This document shows, in pieces, positions 18,015 through 27,352 of a stretch of 64,000 nt of DNA. Every line of letters begins with the position of its first letter. Within the stretch, counting starts at the first letter, position 1. The notes under the pieces were generated by a model. It was not told where the DNA came from. It was given only the letters and a program-made list of their open reading frames with translations, and searched no databases. The stretch comes from Vibrio atlanticus (GTDB lineage Bacteria > Pseudomonadota > Gammaproteobacteria > Enterobacterales > Vibrionaceae). The position numbers and the translations under genes were made by a program. Location: the NCBI RefSeq assembly GCF_024347315.1, contig NZ_AP025461.1, forward strand, positions 124,001 through 188,000, in the 5' to 3' direction.

Positions 18015-19106
18015 CTAGCTCGCTAGCGAGTTCTCACTCAGAGCATCGAACAAGTGGAAAGCATCCAAATCCAAGTAAAGCGTCAGATCTTTTACATCCA
18101 CTTCAGCCGCTTGGGTTTCAACCATCAACGGCTGACCGCCAATTTCTGTTTTCAGAAGAATGCTCGCGCCTAGTAATTCCTTGTCTTTGATTTTCACAGG
18201 GAATGGCAGCACGCGGTCGTGGTCAACTTGCTCGGCACGTAGGTGAATGTCTGTTGGACGAACACCAAAATGCAGCGCTAGGTTCTTAGACGCCAGAGAC
18301 TTAAAGCGCTCAGGCAGTGGGATATGAACATCGCCAATTTCAACGAAGTACTCGCCTTCTTTTTCAATCAGTTTTGCTTCCAACATGTTCATTGACGGGT
18401 TACCAATGAATTGCGCGACAAACTTGTTTGCAGGACGCTGGAACACCTCGGTTGGTGTACCAACTTGAGCAACATAACCGTCTTTCAGGATCACGATGCG
18501 ATCCGCCAGTGTCATCGCTTCGATCTGATCGTGGGTTACGTAGATCGTAGTGGTTTTAAGCTCGCGGTGTAGGTGTTTGATCTCTTCACGCATCACGCCA
18601 CGAAGTTTTGCATCTAGGTTAGATAACGGCTCATCAAACAAGAAAACCTTTGGCGTACGAACCATCGCACGGCCCATTGCCACACGTTGACGTTGACCAC
18701 CAGAAAGCTCTTTTGGCTTACGGTTCAGTAGCGGGTCAAGCTCTAGCATTTTCGCCGCTTTTAGCACTTCTACGTCGATTTCTGCTTTTGGCATGCCCTT
18801 CAGTTTTAGCGCAAAGGCGATGTTCTCGTACACCGTCATGTGCGGATACAGTGCGTAGCTTTGGAATACCATCGCTAAGTCACGGTCTTTCGCGTCGACT
18901 TTATTCATCAGCTTGCCGCCAACCACGATGTCACCAGAACTGATACTTTCAAGGCCAGCAAGCATGCGTAGCGTTGTCGATTTACCACAGCCAGATGGGC
19001 CAAGGAAAACCACGAACTCACCGTCTTCAACCGTAAAATCAAACTCTTTGACGACTTCAACATCACCGAATGATTTTTTGATGTTCTTAAATTCTACTTT
19101 AGCCAT
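18015..19106 (-). CDS. MalK/UgpC-type sugar ABC transporter ATPase
   Basis: A 363-residue ATPase: Walker A GPSGCGKST (~residues 37-45), Q-loop, signature LSGGQRQR, Walker B VFLFDEPLS, switch His in VTHDQ, then a C-terminal TOBE/OB regulatory domain (HFGVRPTDIHL). This is the CUT1 carbohydrate class that powers MalF/MalG-like permeases, which lie further up in the operon. Its start overlaps the stop of the beta-glucosidase gene in TAATG, showing translational coupling. GAGGAGA precedes the ATG. Confidence 0.92.
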   Translation of the reverse strand: MAKVEFKNIKKSFGDVEVVKEFDFTVEDGEFVVFLGPSGCGKSTTLRMLAGLESISSGDIVVGGKLMNKVDAKDRDLAMVFQSYALYPHMTVYENIAFALKLKGMPKAEIDVEVLKAAKMLELDPLLNRKPKELSGGQRQRVAMGRAMVRTPKVFLFDEPLSNLDAKLRGVMREEIKHLHRELKTTTIYVTHDQIEAMTLADRIVILKDGYVAQVGTPTEVFQRPANKFVAQFIGNPSMNMLEAKLIEKEGEYFVEIGDVHIPLPERFKSLASKNLALHFGVRPTDIHLRAEQVDHDRVLPFPVKIKDKELLGASILLKTEIGGQPLMVETQAAEVDVKDLTLYLDLDAFHLFDALSENSLAS

Positions 19107-20455
19107 TATCTGTTCTCCTCAGCGCGCTCTAGCAGCATATTTCGGTACGCAATTGCGCTCTGTTTCAATGTTCTTTCTTGGGTGGTGTAGTCAACATGGA
19201 CAATGCCAAAACGCTGGCAGTAGCCAAATGCCCACTCAAAGTTGTCCATCAGGCTCCAAGCGAAGTAACCATCAACTTTCACACCCGCTTCAACCGCGTT
19301 GTGAACCGCTTCGATGTGACCTTGGAAATAACGAACTCGTTGGTCGTCCATCACTTGTCCATTAACGCGCTCGTCGTTGCCTGCAGCACCGTTCTCGGTG
19401 ATGTAGATAGGTGGCATATTTTCGTAACGAGCATCCAGTCTTACCAATAAATCGGTTAAACCTTGTGGGTTGATCTCCCAGCCGATGTAAGTGTGTTCAG
19501 CATCTGTTTGCTTCACCGATTCAATATCGCCGTTCTCGTTGAAGCGAGCGACATTACGTGTGTAGTAGTTGATACCGATGTAATCGACCGGTGCGCTGAT
19601 GATGTCTAAATCATCTTCAAGGATCATCGGCATGTTCATCGCTTGGCGCTCAACCACTAACTGCGGGTACTCGCCTTTCAATACTGGGTCGATGAACCAG
19701 TGGTAGTTCTCGGCTTCGCAGTAATCTGCTGCCGCTTGATCTTGTGGCGTCAGCGGGTAAGCAGGAGTCGCGTTGAATACCACACCATGCTTAGCATGAG
19801 GCGCATTATTACGAAGGATCGGCATTGCCAAACCGTGTGCCAGCATTAGGTGGTGAGATGCTAGGTAGCCTTCTTTCTCACCTTTAATACCTGGCGCGTG
19901 TTCGCCCCAACGGTAGCCTAGGAATGCAGACACAAACGGTTCATTGAGCGTGGTGTACACGTCAATGTTATCGCCAAAGTACTTACTCACCACTTCTGCG
20001 TATTCTGCGAATTTGTAAGACGTTTCACGGTTTAGCCAGCCGCCTTTATCTTCAAGGTATTGCGGAAGATCCCAGTGATACAGCGTCACATATACCTTCA
20101 TGCCACGAGCATGACACTCATCGATGATCTGACCGTAAAACTCTAGACCTTGCTGGTTCACGACACCGTCTTGGGGCAGGATGCGCGGCCATGCAATAGA
20201 GAGACGGTAAGCATCAACGCCTAAGCCTTGAATCATCTCGATATCTTGTTGCCATAAGTGGTAGTGGTCACACGCCACATCACCACTGTCTCCGTTATCG
20301 ACCTTGCCCGGCGTCTTACAGAAAGTGTCCCAGATAGACGGTGTACGACCGCCCTCTTCAACGCCGCCTTCAATTTGGTATGAAGATGTCGCGACACCGA
20401 ATACAAATTCCTTACTGCGTAACTTTGAATCACTTGGAAGTTGATATTTATTCAT
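19106..20455 (-). CDS. GH1 beta-glucosidase
   Basis: A 449-residue cytoplasmic retaining beta-glycosidase of family GH1. The acid/base is Glu172 in TLNEPF and the nucleophile is Glu354 in YITENGA. The substrate-binding words GVATSSYQIEGG near the N-terminus and W-NFEW-GY near the C-terminus are present. No signal peptide, so it acts on imported sugars or glycosides. The start is the ATG at 20455 (MNKYQ), with AAGGG upstream; the frame extends further but overlaps the permease gene and lacks family similarity. It is embedded between ABC genes, so import and hydrolysis are co-expressed. Confidence 0.92.
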   Translation of the reverse strand: MNKYQLPSDSKLRSKEFVFGVATSSYQIEGGVEEGGRTPSIWDTFCKTPGKVDNGDSGDVACDHYHLWQQDIEMIQGLGVDAYRLSIAWPRILPQDGVVNQQGLEFYGQIIDECHARGMKVYVTLYHWDLPQYLEDKGGWLNRETSYKFAEYAEVVSKYFGDNIDVYTTLNEPFVSAFLGYRWGEHAPGIKGEKEGYLASHHLMLAHGLAMPILRNNAPHAKHGVVFNATPAYPLTPQDQAAADYCEAENYHWFIDPVLKGEYPQLVVERQAMNMPMILEDDLDIISAPVDYIGINYYTRNVARFNENGDIESVKQTDAEHTYIGWEINPQGLTDLLVRLDARYENMPPIYITENGAAGNDERVNGQVMDDQRVRYFQGHIEAVHNAVEAGVKVDGYFAWSLMDNFEWAFGYCQRFGIVHVDYTTQERTLKQSAIAYRNMLLERAEENR

Positions 20456-20472
20456 TGTTATAACCCTTAAAC

Positions 20473-21366
20473 CTAACCTTTGACTGCGCCGGACGTTAAA
20501 CCACTGATCATCTGTTTCGATGCGAACAAGTAAGTAATCACGAGCGGTAAAATAGAAATTGTGGTACCTAGCATTACCGCGCCCCATGGCGTATTCGGAA
20601 TACCTTGAACACTTCGAAGTGCTTGCGTAATAACATAGTTATCTGGGTTGTTTAGTACCACGAGAGGCTGCATGAACATGTTCCAGAAGAAAACGAACTG
20701 AACAATCGCAAGCGTTGCCAGTGCAGGCTTCATCAGTGGCAGTACCACGCTCCAGTACGTTCTGAACTCACCAGCACCATCCAATTTCGCTGCTTCAAGT
20801 AGCTCTTTTGGAATCGATGCAATCACGTGCTGACGCATCAAAAAGATACCAAATGGTGTGGTGGTGAACGGTAGCCATACCGCCATGTGGTTATCCAACA
20901 AGCCTAAGAATTTCACGATCATGAAATAAGGGATCAAGCTAAGCACAGGCGGAATTGCCATTGAGCCAACCAGCATGCCGAACAACACGTTCTTGCCGCG
21001 GAACTTAAACACAGCAAACGCGTAGCCACCCATGCTACAAAACAGCAGCGAGATAGTGGTGCCTAAGAAAGCCACGTAAATCGAGTTAAACATCGCTTTC
21101 CAAAACGGCATGATTTCAAGCAATTTGGCGTAGTTAATCGCCAGGCTATCGCCAATCGCAAAGCTAATGCCCGTGCCGAAAATTTCAGAACGGTCACGCG
21201 TTGATAGCAGTGCCGACCATACAAATGGAAAGACTGTAATTAGCGCTGAAACAACCAGTAAGATACCGAGCATGACCATCAAGATCTTAGTCAGAATGAA
21301 CATGCTGCGTTCGCTTGGCATCAGTCCACTTAGTGGTGAGGTATTTGTCTTAATTGATGTCGACAT
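20473..21366 (-). CDS. MalG-type sugar ABC permease
   Basis: A 297-residue inner-membrane permease with six hydrophobic segments. It has the ATPase-docking EAA loop (EAAKLDGAGEFRTYWSVVLP), typical of CUT1 carbohydrate importers. It forms the channel with the adjacent MalF-like subunit. The start follows the preceding permease stop at once, with GGGGAA upstream, so the pair is tightly coupled. Confidence 0.9.
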   Translation of the reverse strand: MSTSIKTNTSPLSGLMPSERSMFILTKILMVMLGILLVVSALITVFPFVWSALLSTRDRSEIFGTGISFAIGDSLAINYAKLLEIMPFWKAMFNSIYVAFLGTTISLLFCSMGGYAFAVFKFRGKNVLFGMLVGSMAIPPVLSLIPYFMIVKFLGLLDNHMAVWLPFTTTPFGIFLMRQHVIASIPKELLEAAKLDGAGEFRTYWSVVLPLMKPALATLAIVQFVFFWNMFMQPLVVLNNPDNYVITQALRSVQGIPNTPWGAVMLGTTISILPLVITYLFASKQMISGLTSGAVKG

Positions 21367-21367
21367 C

Positions 21368-22354
21368 TTAATGTTCCCCTAAGCCTTTCTTACCGAAGAG
21401 TAAAAATTGAACCAATGTACAAGTCGCGATGAGTGCAAACAGTAACCACGAGATAGCAGATGCTGTACCCATTTCTAGCCATTCCCAACCTACTTTGTAG
21501 AGGTACATCGAGATAGTTAAACCAGATTGGCCAGTACCACCTGTACCACGTGTTAGGACGAACGGTTCTTCAAACATTTGCAGGTTACCGATGATGGTCA
21601 TCGTGATAGCAAAGAAGATGAATGGACGAATCATTGGTAGTGAAATGTTCCAAAAGCGGCGGAAGGCATTGGCACCATCCATACGTGCAGCTTCTAAGAT
21701 GTCTTTAGGAATCGTCATTAAACCCGTGGTGTAAAGGACGATGTTAAAACCGGTGTATTTCCAGAAAACCATGATTGCGATAGACGGCTTCACCATAGTG
21801 GCATCGTCTAACCAACGGATTGGTTGAAAATCGTTAACCCAAGCAAATGCCCAACCAAACAGCGTGCTATCGGCCAGAGCCATCAGCGTTTGGTTAATAA
21901 TTCCTGAGTTAGGAGAGTACATATTGAAGAAAATCAGTGACGCTGCGACCGTTGATGTAATGAACGGTAGAAAGTACGCCGATGTTAGCCAGTGACGCAT
22001 ACGGTCACCCATTGAAACCAACATGTAAGCCACTGGAATAGCGACTAAGTGCTGAGCCACGCCTGAAGTGATCGCTAGCCAAAGCGTGTTCTTCAATGAA
22101 CGCCATAGCCATGGGTCCGTTAAAGCAATGTGATAGTTCTCAAAACCAACGAACTCCATCGCATCCATGCCTCTTACCGGGTTCCACTCGTGGAACGACA
22201 GGTAAACAGAGAACAACAGCGGGAAGATCCCAAATACAGAAAAAATGATCAGAAACGGCAGAAGAAATCCATACGGTGTAAGCGCTTTCAAATTTAGACG
22301 AGAAAAAAGGCTTTTGTCCGCAGGTTCTATCGTTGTGCTCGCTGTATGATTCAT
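21368..22354 (-). CDS. MalF-type sugar ABC permease
   Basis: A 328-residue permease, six main transmembrane segments, with the EAA loop EAARMDGANAFRRFWNISLP. It pairs with the MalG-like subunit downstream. AAGAGG lies before the ATG, 66 bp after the binding-protein gene. Substrate inferred from the neighbouring GH1 and GH94 enzymes: a beta-glucoside or short beta-glucan. Confidence 0.9.
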   Translation of the reverse strand: MNHTASTTIEPADKSLFSRLNLKALTPYGFLLPFLIIFSVFGIFPLLFSVYLSFHEWNPVRGMDAMEFVGFENYHIALTDPWLWRSLKNTLWLAITSGVAQHLVAIPVAYMLVSMGDRMRHWLTSAYFLPFITSTVAASLIFFNMYSPNSGIINQTLMALADSTLFGWAFAWVNDFQPIRWLDDATMVKPSIAIMVFWKYTGFNIVLYTTGLMTIPKDILEAARMDGANAFRRFWNISLPMIRPFIFFAITMTIIGNLQMFEEPFVLTRGTGGTGQSGLTISMYLYKVGWEWLEMGTASAISWLLFALIATCTLVQFLLFGKKGLGEH

Positions 22355-22420
22355 AGTAACGACCTCTTAAAAAGGAAGCGCGTTATCCACGCTTCCTCAC
22401 TTACTTAAAGTAAAAATAAA

Positions 22421-23668
22421 TTAAAGATTACGCGTGCGACGCTTGATTAGACGCTCTGCCTCTTTAAGCGCAGTCTTGATGTCTTTGCCTTCATCAAGTA
22501 CTTCCATCAATGCGTTCTCTAAGATAATAGAACGTGCAACGTGGTCGCCTTGTGCTGGAGATACTGGTTTGATGTTCTGTGCCACTTCAGCAAACAGTAG
22601 ACGAGCTTTTTGCCCACCTAGGAATTCCATCTCTTCTTGGAAAAGCTCATCGTCATACGTGGTGATGTTCGCTGGGAAAGCAGCAATCGTTTCGAAGTGT
22701 TTAAGCTGTACTTCACGATCCGTCGTCATGTATTCAATAAGCGCCCAAGCTTCATCTGGGTTTTCTGATTGAGTTGGAATAGAAAGGAATGAACCACCCC
22801 AGCTTCCGTAGATGCCATCAGGTAGGTTTTCTACTGCCCACTTACCTTTAGTTTCAGGAGCAATCCAGTTATTTAGGTGACCAAGAAGCCAAGCGCCAGA
22901 AAGTTGAGTTGCAAATGTGCCGTTGCGGAAGCCTTCGTACCATTCGTTAGACCAAGCCAGAATGCGACCGTCTAAGCCTTTGTCGCGAATCTCTTTTGCT
23001 ACTTCAAAAGCATGAACAAAACGCTCTGATGTCACGACTGGGTTGCCATCTTTATCGAAGTACAGGCCTTCACCTTCAGGAACCGTCGTAAAGATAATCG
23101 CTTGTGCCACGTCGGCTGCCGAAGCGATAAGTTGTACGTTTTGCTCTTTCAGTTTTTCACCAGCAGCGATGTATGAATCCCAATCTTTGATTGCGTCTTC
23201 TACATTAATGCCTGCTTTTTCGAACACGTCAGTGCGGTAGTACATAACGCCAGGACCAAGGTCGACAGGGATGCCGTACATATCGCCATCAGCGCCTTTG
23301 CCCTGTGCCCATGCGTAAGGTGCGAATCGTTCTTCGTACTTATCTGCACCGTAGTTTTCAGACAAGTTAACTAGGCCGCCAGAACCCACGAATGGACCAA
23401 TTTTCTCAACGTCCACAACAATCACATCACCGGCACCAGAGCCCGTTGCAAGGTTCGTTGTCAGTTTGGTGTGGTGGTCACCGTGGTTGTTCATAAGGTA
23501 ATCAACTTTGATACCCGTTTCCTTTTCGAAATCAGGCAGTAATACCTTTAGGCTGCTATCGAAATCAGGGAAACCGTCGAAACGAATTTCTTTGTCTGCT
23601 GCATTTGCAGCTGTTGTACCTAATCCTAAAGCAACCGCGCATGAAAGCGCTAAGGTCTTAAATTTCAT
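22421..23668 (-). CDS. Periplasmic sugar-binding protein (ABC, CUT1 type)
   Basis: A 415-residue exported solute-binding protein. The signal peptide spans residues ~1-23 (KFKTLALSCAVALGLG... ANA|AD). The mature part has the two-lobe MalE-like fold, with words such as GDVIVVDVEKIGPF, YGIPVDLGPGVMYYRTDVFE and GGSFLSIPTQSENPDEAW. It delivers the sugar to the permease pair encoded next. It follows the lacI gene by 18 bp, so transcription of both is likely shared. AAGGA precedes the ATG. Confidence 0.9.
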   Translation of the reverse strand: MKFKTLALSCAVALGLGTTAANAADKEIRFDGFPDFDSSLKVLLPDFEKETGIKVDYLMNNHGDHHTKLTTNLATGSGAGDVIVVDVEKIGPFVGSGGLVNLSENYGADKYEERFAPYAWAQGKGADGDMYGIPVDLGPGVMYYRTDVFEKAGINVEDAIKDWDSYIAAGEKLKEQNVQLIASAADVAQAIIFTTVPEGEGLYFDKDGNPVVTSERFVHAFEVAKEIRDKGLDGRILAWSNEWYEGFRNGTFATQLSGAWLLGHLNNWIAPETKGKWAVENLPDGIYGSWGGSFLSIPTQSENPDEAWALIEYMTTDREVQLKHFETIAAFPANITTYDDELFQEEMEFLGGQKARLLFAEVAQNIKPVSPAQGDHVARSIILENALMEVLDEGKDIKTALKEAERLIKRRTRNL

Positions 23669-23686
23669 GTTCTATCCTTAATATTT

Positions 23687-24694
23687 TTATAGGGTAACTG
23701 GTAAATCCGATACCGAGTTTCTAGTGACCAACGTCGGCAGCAATTTAAAGTTCACGTCATGTTTTATTTTCTTTAGCTTTTGCAGAGTGAGCTGCACAGC
23801 TTCAATGCTCATCTCTTCAATGGGGAAATTAATGGTGGTCAAACTAGGGGTCAGATAGCGCGCGAAGATGGTGTTATCGAAGCCCACTAGTGATACATCT
23901 TTAGGAACAGACAGCCCCTCTTGATGCAGCACCTCAAAGGCGCCAAATGCCATGTGATCATTCGAAGCAAATACTGCGGTGAAATGACACTTACGATTCA
24001 TCAGCTTCTTCATAGCACTGATGCCAGTCTCTTCAGTAAAGCCCGCTTCCGAGACTAAGGCTTCATCGTATGGCACACCCGCTTCTTCCAAGGCCTTTCG
24101 ATACCCCTGCAAACGCCCCCTAGCATCTGCTTTATCTAAAGGCCCGGTAATACACGCGATATCTGTATGTCCCTTTTGCAAAAGATATTGAGTAGCGAGT
24201 AGCCCCCCGACTTCGTTATCAATATCAATGCAACTCATCGCCATTTCTGGGATGAAGCGGTTAATTAAAACCACAGGGGTCCCCTGTTCTTCCAATTCAA
24301 TTAAATAATCATCACTGAGCAGTTGAGTATGAAGAATCAAAGCATCAACACGACGCCCCAACAGAAACTCTACAGACTCTCGCTGCCCTTGTTCGGTGTT
24401 CGAACCCGCCGTAACAACAGCGTGGTAACCAAAGCGGCGTAGGTTTTCTTCTATGCAATGCAAGATGCCTGAATAGAAAGAACCACCAAGTTCTGGAACA
24501 ACAACGCCCACACTACCGGTACGACTTGATGCCAAAGCTTGAGCGATAGAGTTCGGGCGATAACCCAATTCTTTGATCGCTTTTTCAACCTTTAGCTTTT
24601 TGTCATGACTGACTCTGCTAGTGCCATTAATAACTCTAGACACTGTCGCCTGAGACACACCTGCATGTTCTGATACGTGTTTAATTGTCGCCAC
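23687..24694 (-). CDS. LacI-family transcriptional regulator
   Basis: A 335-residue repressor with an N-terminal LacI helix-turn-helix and hinge (ATIKHVSEHAGVSQATVSRVING, then YRPNSIAQALAS). A periplasmic-binding-protein-like effector domain follows. It starts at GTG 24694 behind GAGG. First gene of the operon with the ABC transporter, GH1 and GH94; it very likely senses an imported sugar or a breakdown product. A palindrome of the LacI type lies 24 bp upstream of its own start, so autoregulation is likely. Confidence 0.9.
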   Translation of the reverse strand: MATIKHVSEHAGVSQATVSRVINGTSRVSHDKKLKVEKAIKELGYRPNSIAQALASSRTGSVGVVVPELGGSFYSGILHCIEENLRRFGYHAVVTAGSNTEQGQRESVEFLLGRRVDALILHTQLLSDDYLIELEEQGTPVVLINRFIPEMAMSCIDIDNEVGGLLATQYLLQKGHTDIACITGPLDKADARGRLQGYRKALEEAGVPYDEALVSEAGFTEETGISAMKKLMNRKCHFTAVFASNDHMAFGAFEVLHQEGLSVPKDVSLVGFDNTIFARYLTPSLTTINFPIEEMSIEAVQLTLQKLKKIKHDVNFKLLPTLVTRNSVSDLPVTL

Positions 24695-24717
24695 TCGAAC
24701 CTCGATACTTCATTAGC

Positions 24718-24733
24718 TTGTAACCGCTTACAA
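24718..24733. promoter_or_regulatory. LacI-type operator (lacI/sugar operon)
   Basis: TTGTAACCGCTTACAA, a dyad with central CG that fits the TGTAANCGNTTACA family consensus, just upstream of the lacI start. Confidence 0.7.
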
Positions 24734-24817
24734 AACGATTATTAAAGAAAGGCGTCATGGTTGAAGTGAGTGTCATCACACTAAAGTTGGAGGTGAAAAG
24801 GCCAGTTGTGGAAATCA

Positions 24818-24831
24818 TGAAAGCGCTTACA
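24818..24831. promoter_or_regulatory. Second LacI-type operator
   Basis: TGAAAGCGCTTACA, about 100 bp upstream of the first operator centre; fits the same consensus. A weaker relative (TGAAAGCGTCATTTCA) lies at ~24941-24956. Confidence 0.55.
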
Positions 24832-25085
24832 GATTCACTTCACGCCATGAAACTATTTCATGAGATTATTGTTTACATTATCAAGATGGCGTTCGATTAC
24901 TTGCTCGTCAGACCAAACAAGTACGCCAAAATCCATTTTTTGAAAGCGTCATTTCATGATAAATCCGCAGCTGACGGCAATATACACGGGGAAAGTGACC
25001 TTGTTCTTTCAATGGCCTTTCGAAATTGTATGAGAACATTTCATCTCATGAACACTCACATTAATGCTCCGCTGACCCGACACAA

Positions 25086-25112
25086 AAATGCCCAGAAAAA
25101 AGCTGGGCATGG
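25086..25112 (-). terminator. Terminator of the chemoreceptor gene
   Basis: ATGCCCAG / CTGGGCAT stem; on the minus strand it is followed by a T-run. Confidence 0.8.
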
Positions 25113-25136
25113 AATCATTAAGACTCAGATAGATGT

Positions 25137-27173
25137 CTAATCCCTATTTTCAGATCGCTTCGGTAACTTAAACTCTTGAGTCAGTGAGAATTGCTGTTGC
25201 GACATGATTTCTAATTGCTGACCGTGGGAAAAGAGGATCTGTGAACGCTGGGAGTTTTCTTCGGCCAATTCATGTATCTGGCTGATGCTTTGTGTTACTT
25301 GGGATGCGACAACTTGATGCTCTGTGGTCGCCGTTGCGATCTGATGGCTTCTTTGTTCGACTTCATTGAGCAAGCCATACACGGTCGATATGGATTGATT
25401 CACTTCACCCGTTTGCTCAACACATTGCGCCATATCTGCAACGCACTGATTGATTTGTTCAACAGCCAATTTAGAACTGTTTTGAAGCCGTTCAATTTTA
25501 TGGTGAATCTCTTGTGTTGATGCATTGGTTTTTGCGGCTAACACTCTCACTTCGTCGGCGACCACAGAGAACCCTCGACCTTGCTCGCCAGCACGAGCGG
25601 CTTCAATGGCTGCGTTCAATGCCAACAAGTTAGTTTGTTCTGAAATACCGGAGATCACATCAAGAATAGAACCAATGCTGGCACTCTCTTTCTCAAGTTT
25701 GTCGATTGTGCTTGTTGATTCTGCCAACTTACTTTCCAAAACGCCCATTAGGTCAACATTCTTGCCCATGGTTTGTTGCCCTGCGCTTGAACTGGTGACA
25801 GCCGATGTCACCAGTGTCAGTGTTTGGTTGGCCGCTTGAGTTATTTCAGTCACGGAACATTCGATCTGTTCCATCGCCGTTGCCACCATTACGGTTTGAT
25901 TGGTTTGGTCCAACATCGCCTCACGCAATGAACCACTGGTACTTTGATTCTCTAGAGACGCTTCTTTTAAATGCAGCGATGATTGGCGCATGTTTTCAAT
26001 CACGTGTGTTAAGTGGCTGATCACCAAATTGACCTTGTCACTCACTAAACCAAATTCATTATTGGCTTGATATTGAACCTGAGAACTCAGGTCTTTGTTG
26101 GCGACTTGGTCTAACGCACCTTGTACCAACTTGCTTGGCTTACGGATTCCTTTTGCGATATTAACGCCGATCAAAAGCGCAATCAGAACTGATGCAGTCG
26201 AAATAATTACCTGCATCAAAAGGGCTTGATTGGATGATTCCATCGACTCTTGATACAGGTTTGTTGCGGTGTGTTCGGCGTACGTAGAAAGTTCGTCGAA
26301 GTACCCTAGCTGCACATCAATCGCCTGTTCAATTTCAGCTCTTTGTTCAGCTATCGACTCATGCAACTTAACGGTTTCCATGTGCGTAGACACTGAGCCT
26401 TGCGCTGAAAAGGCATGGGAAGCGAGCAGTGACAAAGACTGCTTACTCCGTCGCACTAAAGCCGGATCCTGCGCCTCCAAATTGGCAACAGCCTCTTTAA
26501 ATCGCTCGTGACGACTTTGCAGGCGTCGCTCTACTCCACGAACTTCCGATGACGTTTGCAGTGAAAAAGCCTCATTGGCTTCTGCCGCAATCAAGCTCAA
26601 TTGAACCAGTAATGCTTCTACTGCTTTTTGCGTTGCATCTGAGCTCGCGCTCGCCAGTTGATTCACCAAGGTATTGTTGAGTTGTCCTACTACCGATTGA
26701 AATTGCGCCTGCTCCATCGAACCGAGGTCTTTAGTATCCAAATAAGAAACGTATAAGTTTAAGGTCTGGTCTATCTTATCGATGGTGGCAACGCCCGTTT
26801 CATCAATATTCTGGAGTATAGATTCAAGAGACGACCCTGCCGTGCTCTTGCCTTCAAACCAATTCAATTGCTGCTGATAATGCTCGATGTTATTTACAAC
26901 AACTTGTTTGAGTGGCTCTAACTCATCAACATAATCCGCTGATAAATAAGGAATGGAGCTTCGATTAATATCCAAAAAACGAATAGTAAGCGTGGAAGAT
27001 TGGAGCATTAAAGGGGTGGCTTGTTGAGTGATGGTTTCGATGTGTGAGGTTATGTTCTTATTGCTGCTAATACTCAACCATGCGCTACCCAGCATGATCA
27101 CGATCAGCGTAAAAAAACCAAAATAGACTCGAGACGCTATGGAAGAAAACCTCTTGGTTTTACTCTGACTCAT
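25137..27173 (-). CDS. Methyl-accepting chemotaxis protein
   Basis: A 678-residue chemoreceptor. First transmembrane helix ~17-36, a large helical periplasmic sensor (~37-315), second membrane helix ~317-340, HAMP ~342-395, and a coiled-coil signalling domain. The hairpin tip is [25 protein letters not shown], which contacts CheA/CheW. Ligand unknown. It lies between the porin and the sugar operon, so sensing of the same carbohydrate is a plausible inference. It ends without a CheR-tether pentapeptide. AAGGAA precedes the ATG. Confidence 0.92.
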   Translation of the reverse strand: MSQSKTKRFSSIASRVYFGFFTLIVIMLGSAWLSISSNKNITSHIETITQQATPLMLQSSTLTIRFLDINRSSIPYLSADYVDELEPLKQVVVNNIEHYQQQLNWFEGKSTAGSSLESILQNIDETGVATIDKIDQTLNLYVSYLDTKDLGSMEQAQFQSVVGQLNNTLVNQLASASSDATQKAVEALLVQLSLIAAEANEAFSLQTSSEVRGVERRLQSRHERFKEAVANLEAQDPALVRRSKQSLSLLASHAFSAQGSVSTHMETVKLHESIAEQRAEIEQAIDVQLGYFDELSTYAEHTATNLYQESMESSNQALLMQVIISTASVLIALLIGVNIAKGIRKPSKLVQGALDQVANKDLSSQVQYQANNEFGLVSDKVNLVISHLTHVIENMRQSSLHLKEASLENQSTSGSLREAMLDQTNQTVMVATAMEQIECSVTEITQAANQTLTLVTSAVTSSSAGQQTMGKNVDLMGVLESKLAESTSTIDKLEKESASIGSILDVISGISEQTNLLALNAAIEAARAGEQGRGFSVVADEVRVLAAKTNASTQEIHHKIERLQNSSKLAVEQINQCVADMAQCVEQTGEVNQSISTVYGLLNEVEQRSHQIATATTEHQVVASQVTQSISQIHELAEENSQRSQILFSHGQQLEIMSQQQFSLTQEFKLPKRSENRD

Positions 27174-27196
27174 AGTTATTCCTTAATCTAGTAGCG

Positions 27197-27224
27197 AAAA
27201 AAAGGGCACATAAAATGTGCCCAA
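27197..27224 (-). terminator. Terminator of the porin gene
   Basis: GGGCACAT / ATGTGCCC stem with loop AAA; on the minus strand a run of T follows. Confidence 0.82.
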
Positions 27225-27352
27225 GAATGGAGTTATTTAACGTGCCCTAATCAATCTGCCTTTAGGGCTAAATGGACAGTATGTACTTACTATTTAAACA
27301 CGACTCTTTGAGCGTAAGCCTAATTCAAAGAGCTGCTCTTTCTAGCTTGTGA

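Larger units (their letters stand above)
24734..25136. other. Upstream region of the sugar operon, no gene seen
   Basis: About 400 bp between lacI and the chemoreceptor gene. An open frame on the plus strand (24757-25140) has no family likeness, no ribosome site and runs through operators and a terminator. I read this as regulatory DNA. Confidence 0.5.

Noticed and set aside
24757..25140. 127-codon open frame upstream of lacI
   Set aside because: No ribosome site, no family likeness, crosses LacI-type operators and a terminator; treated as regulatory DNA.
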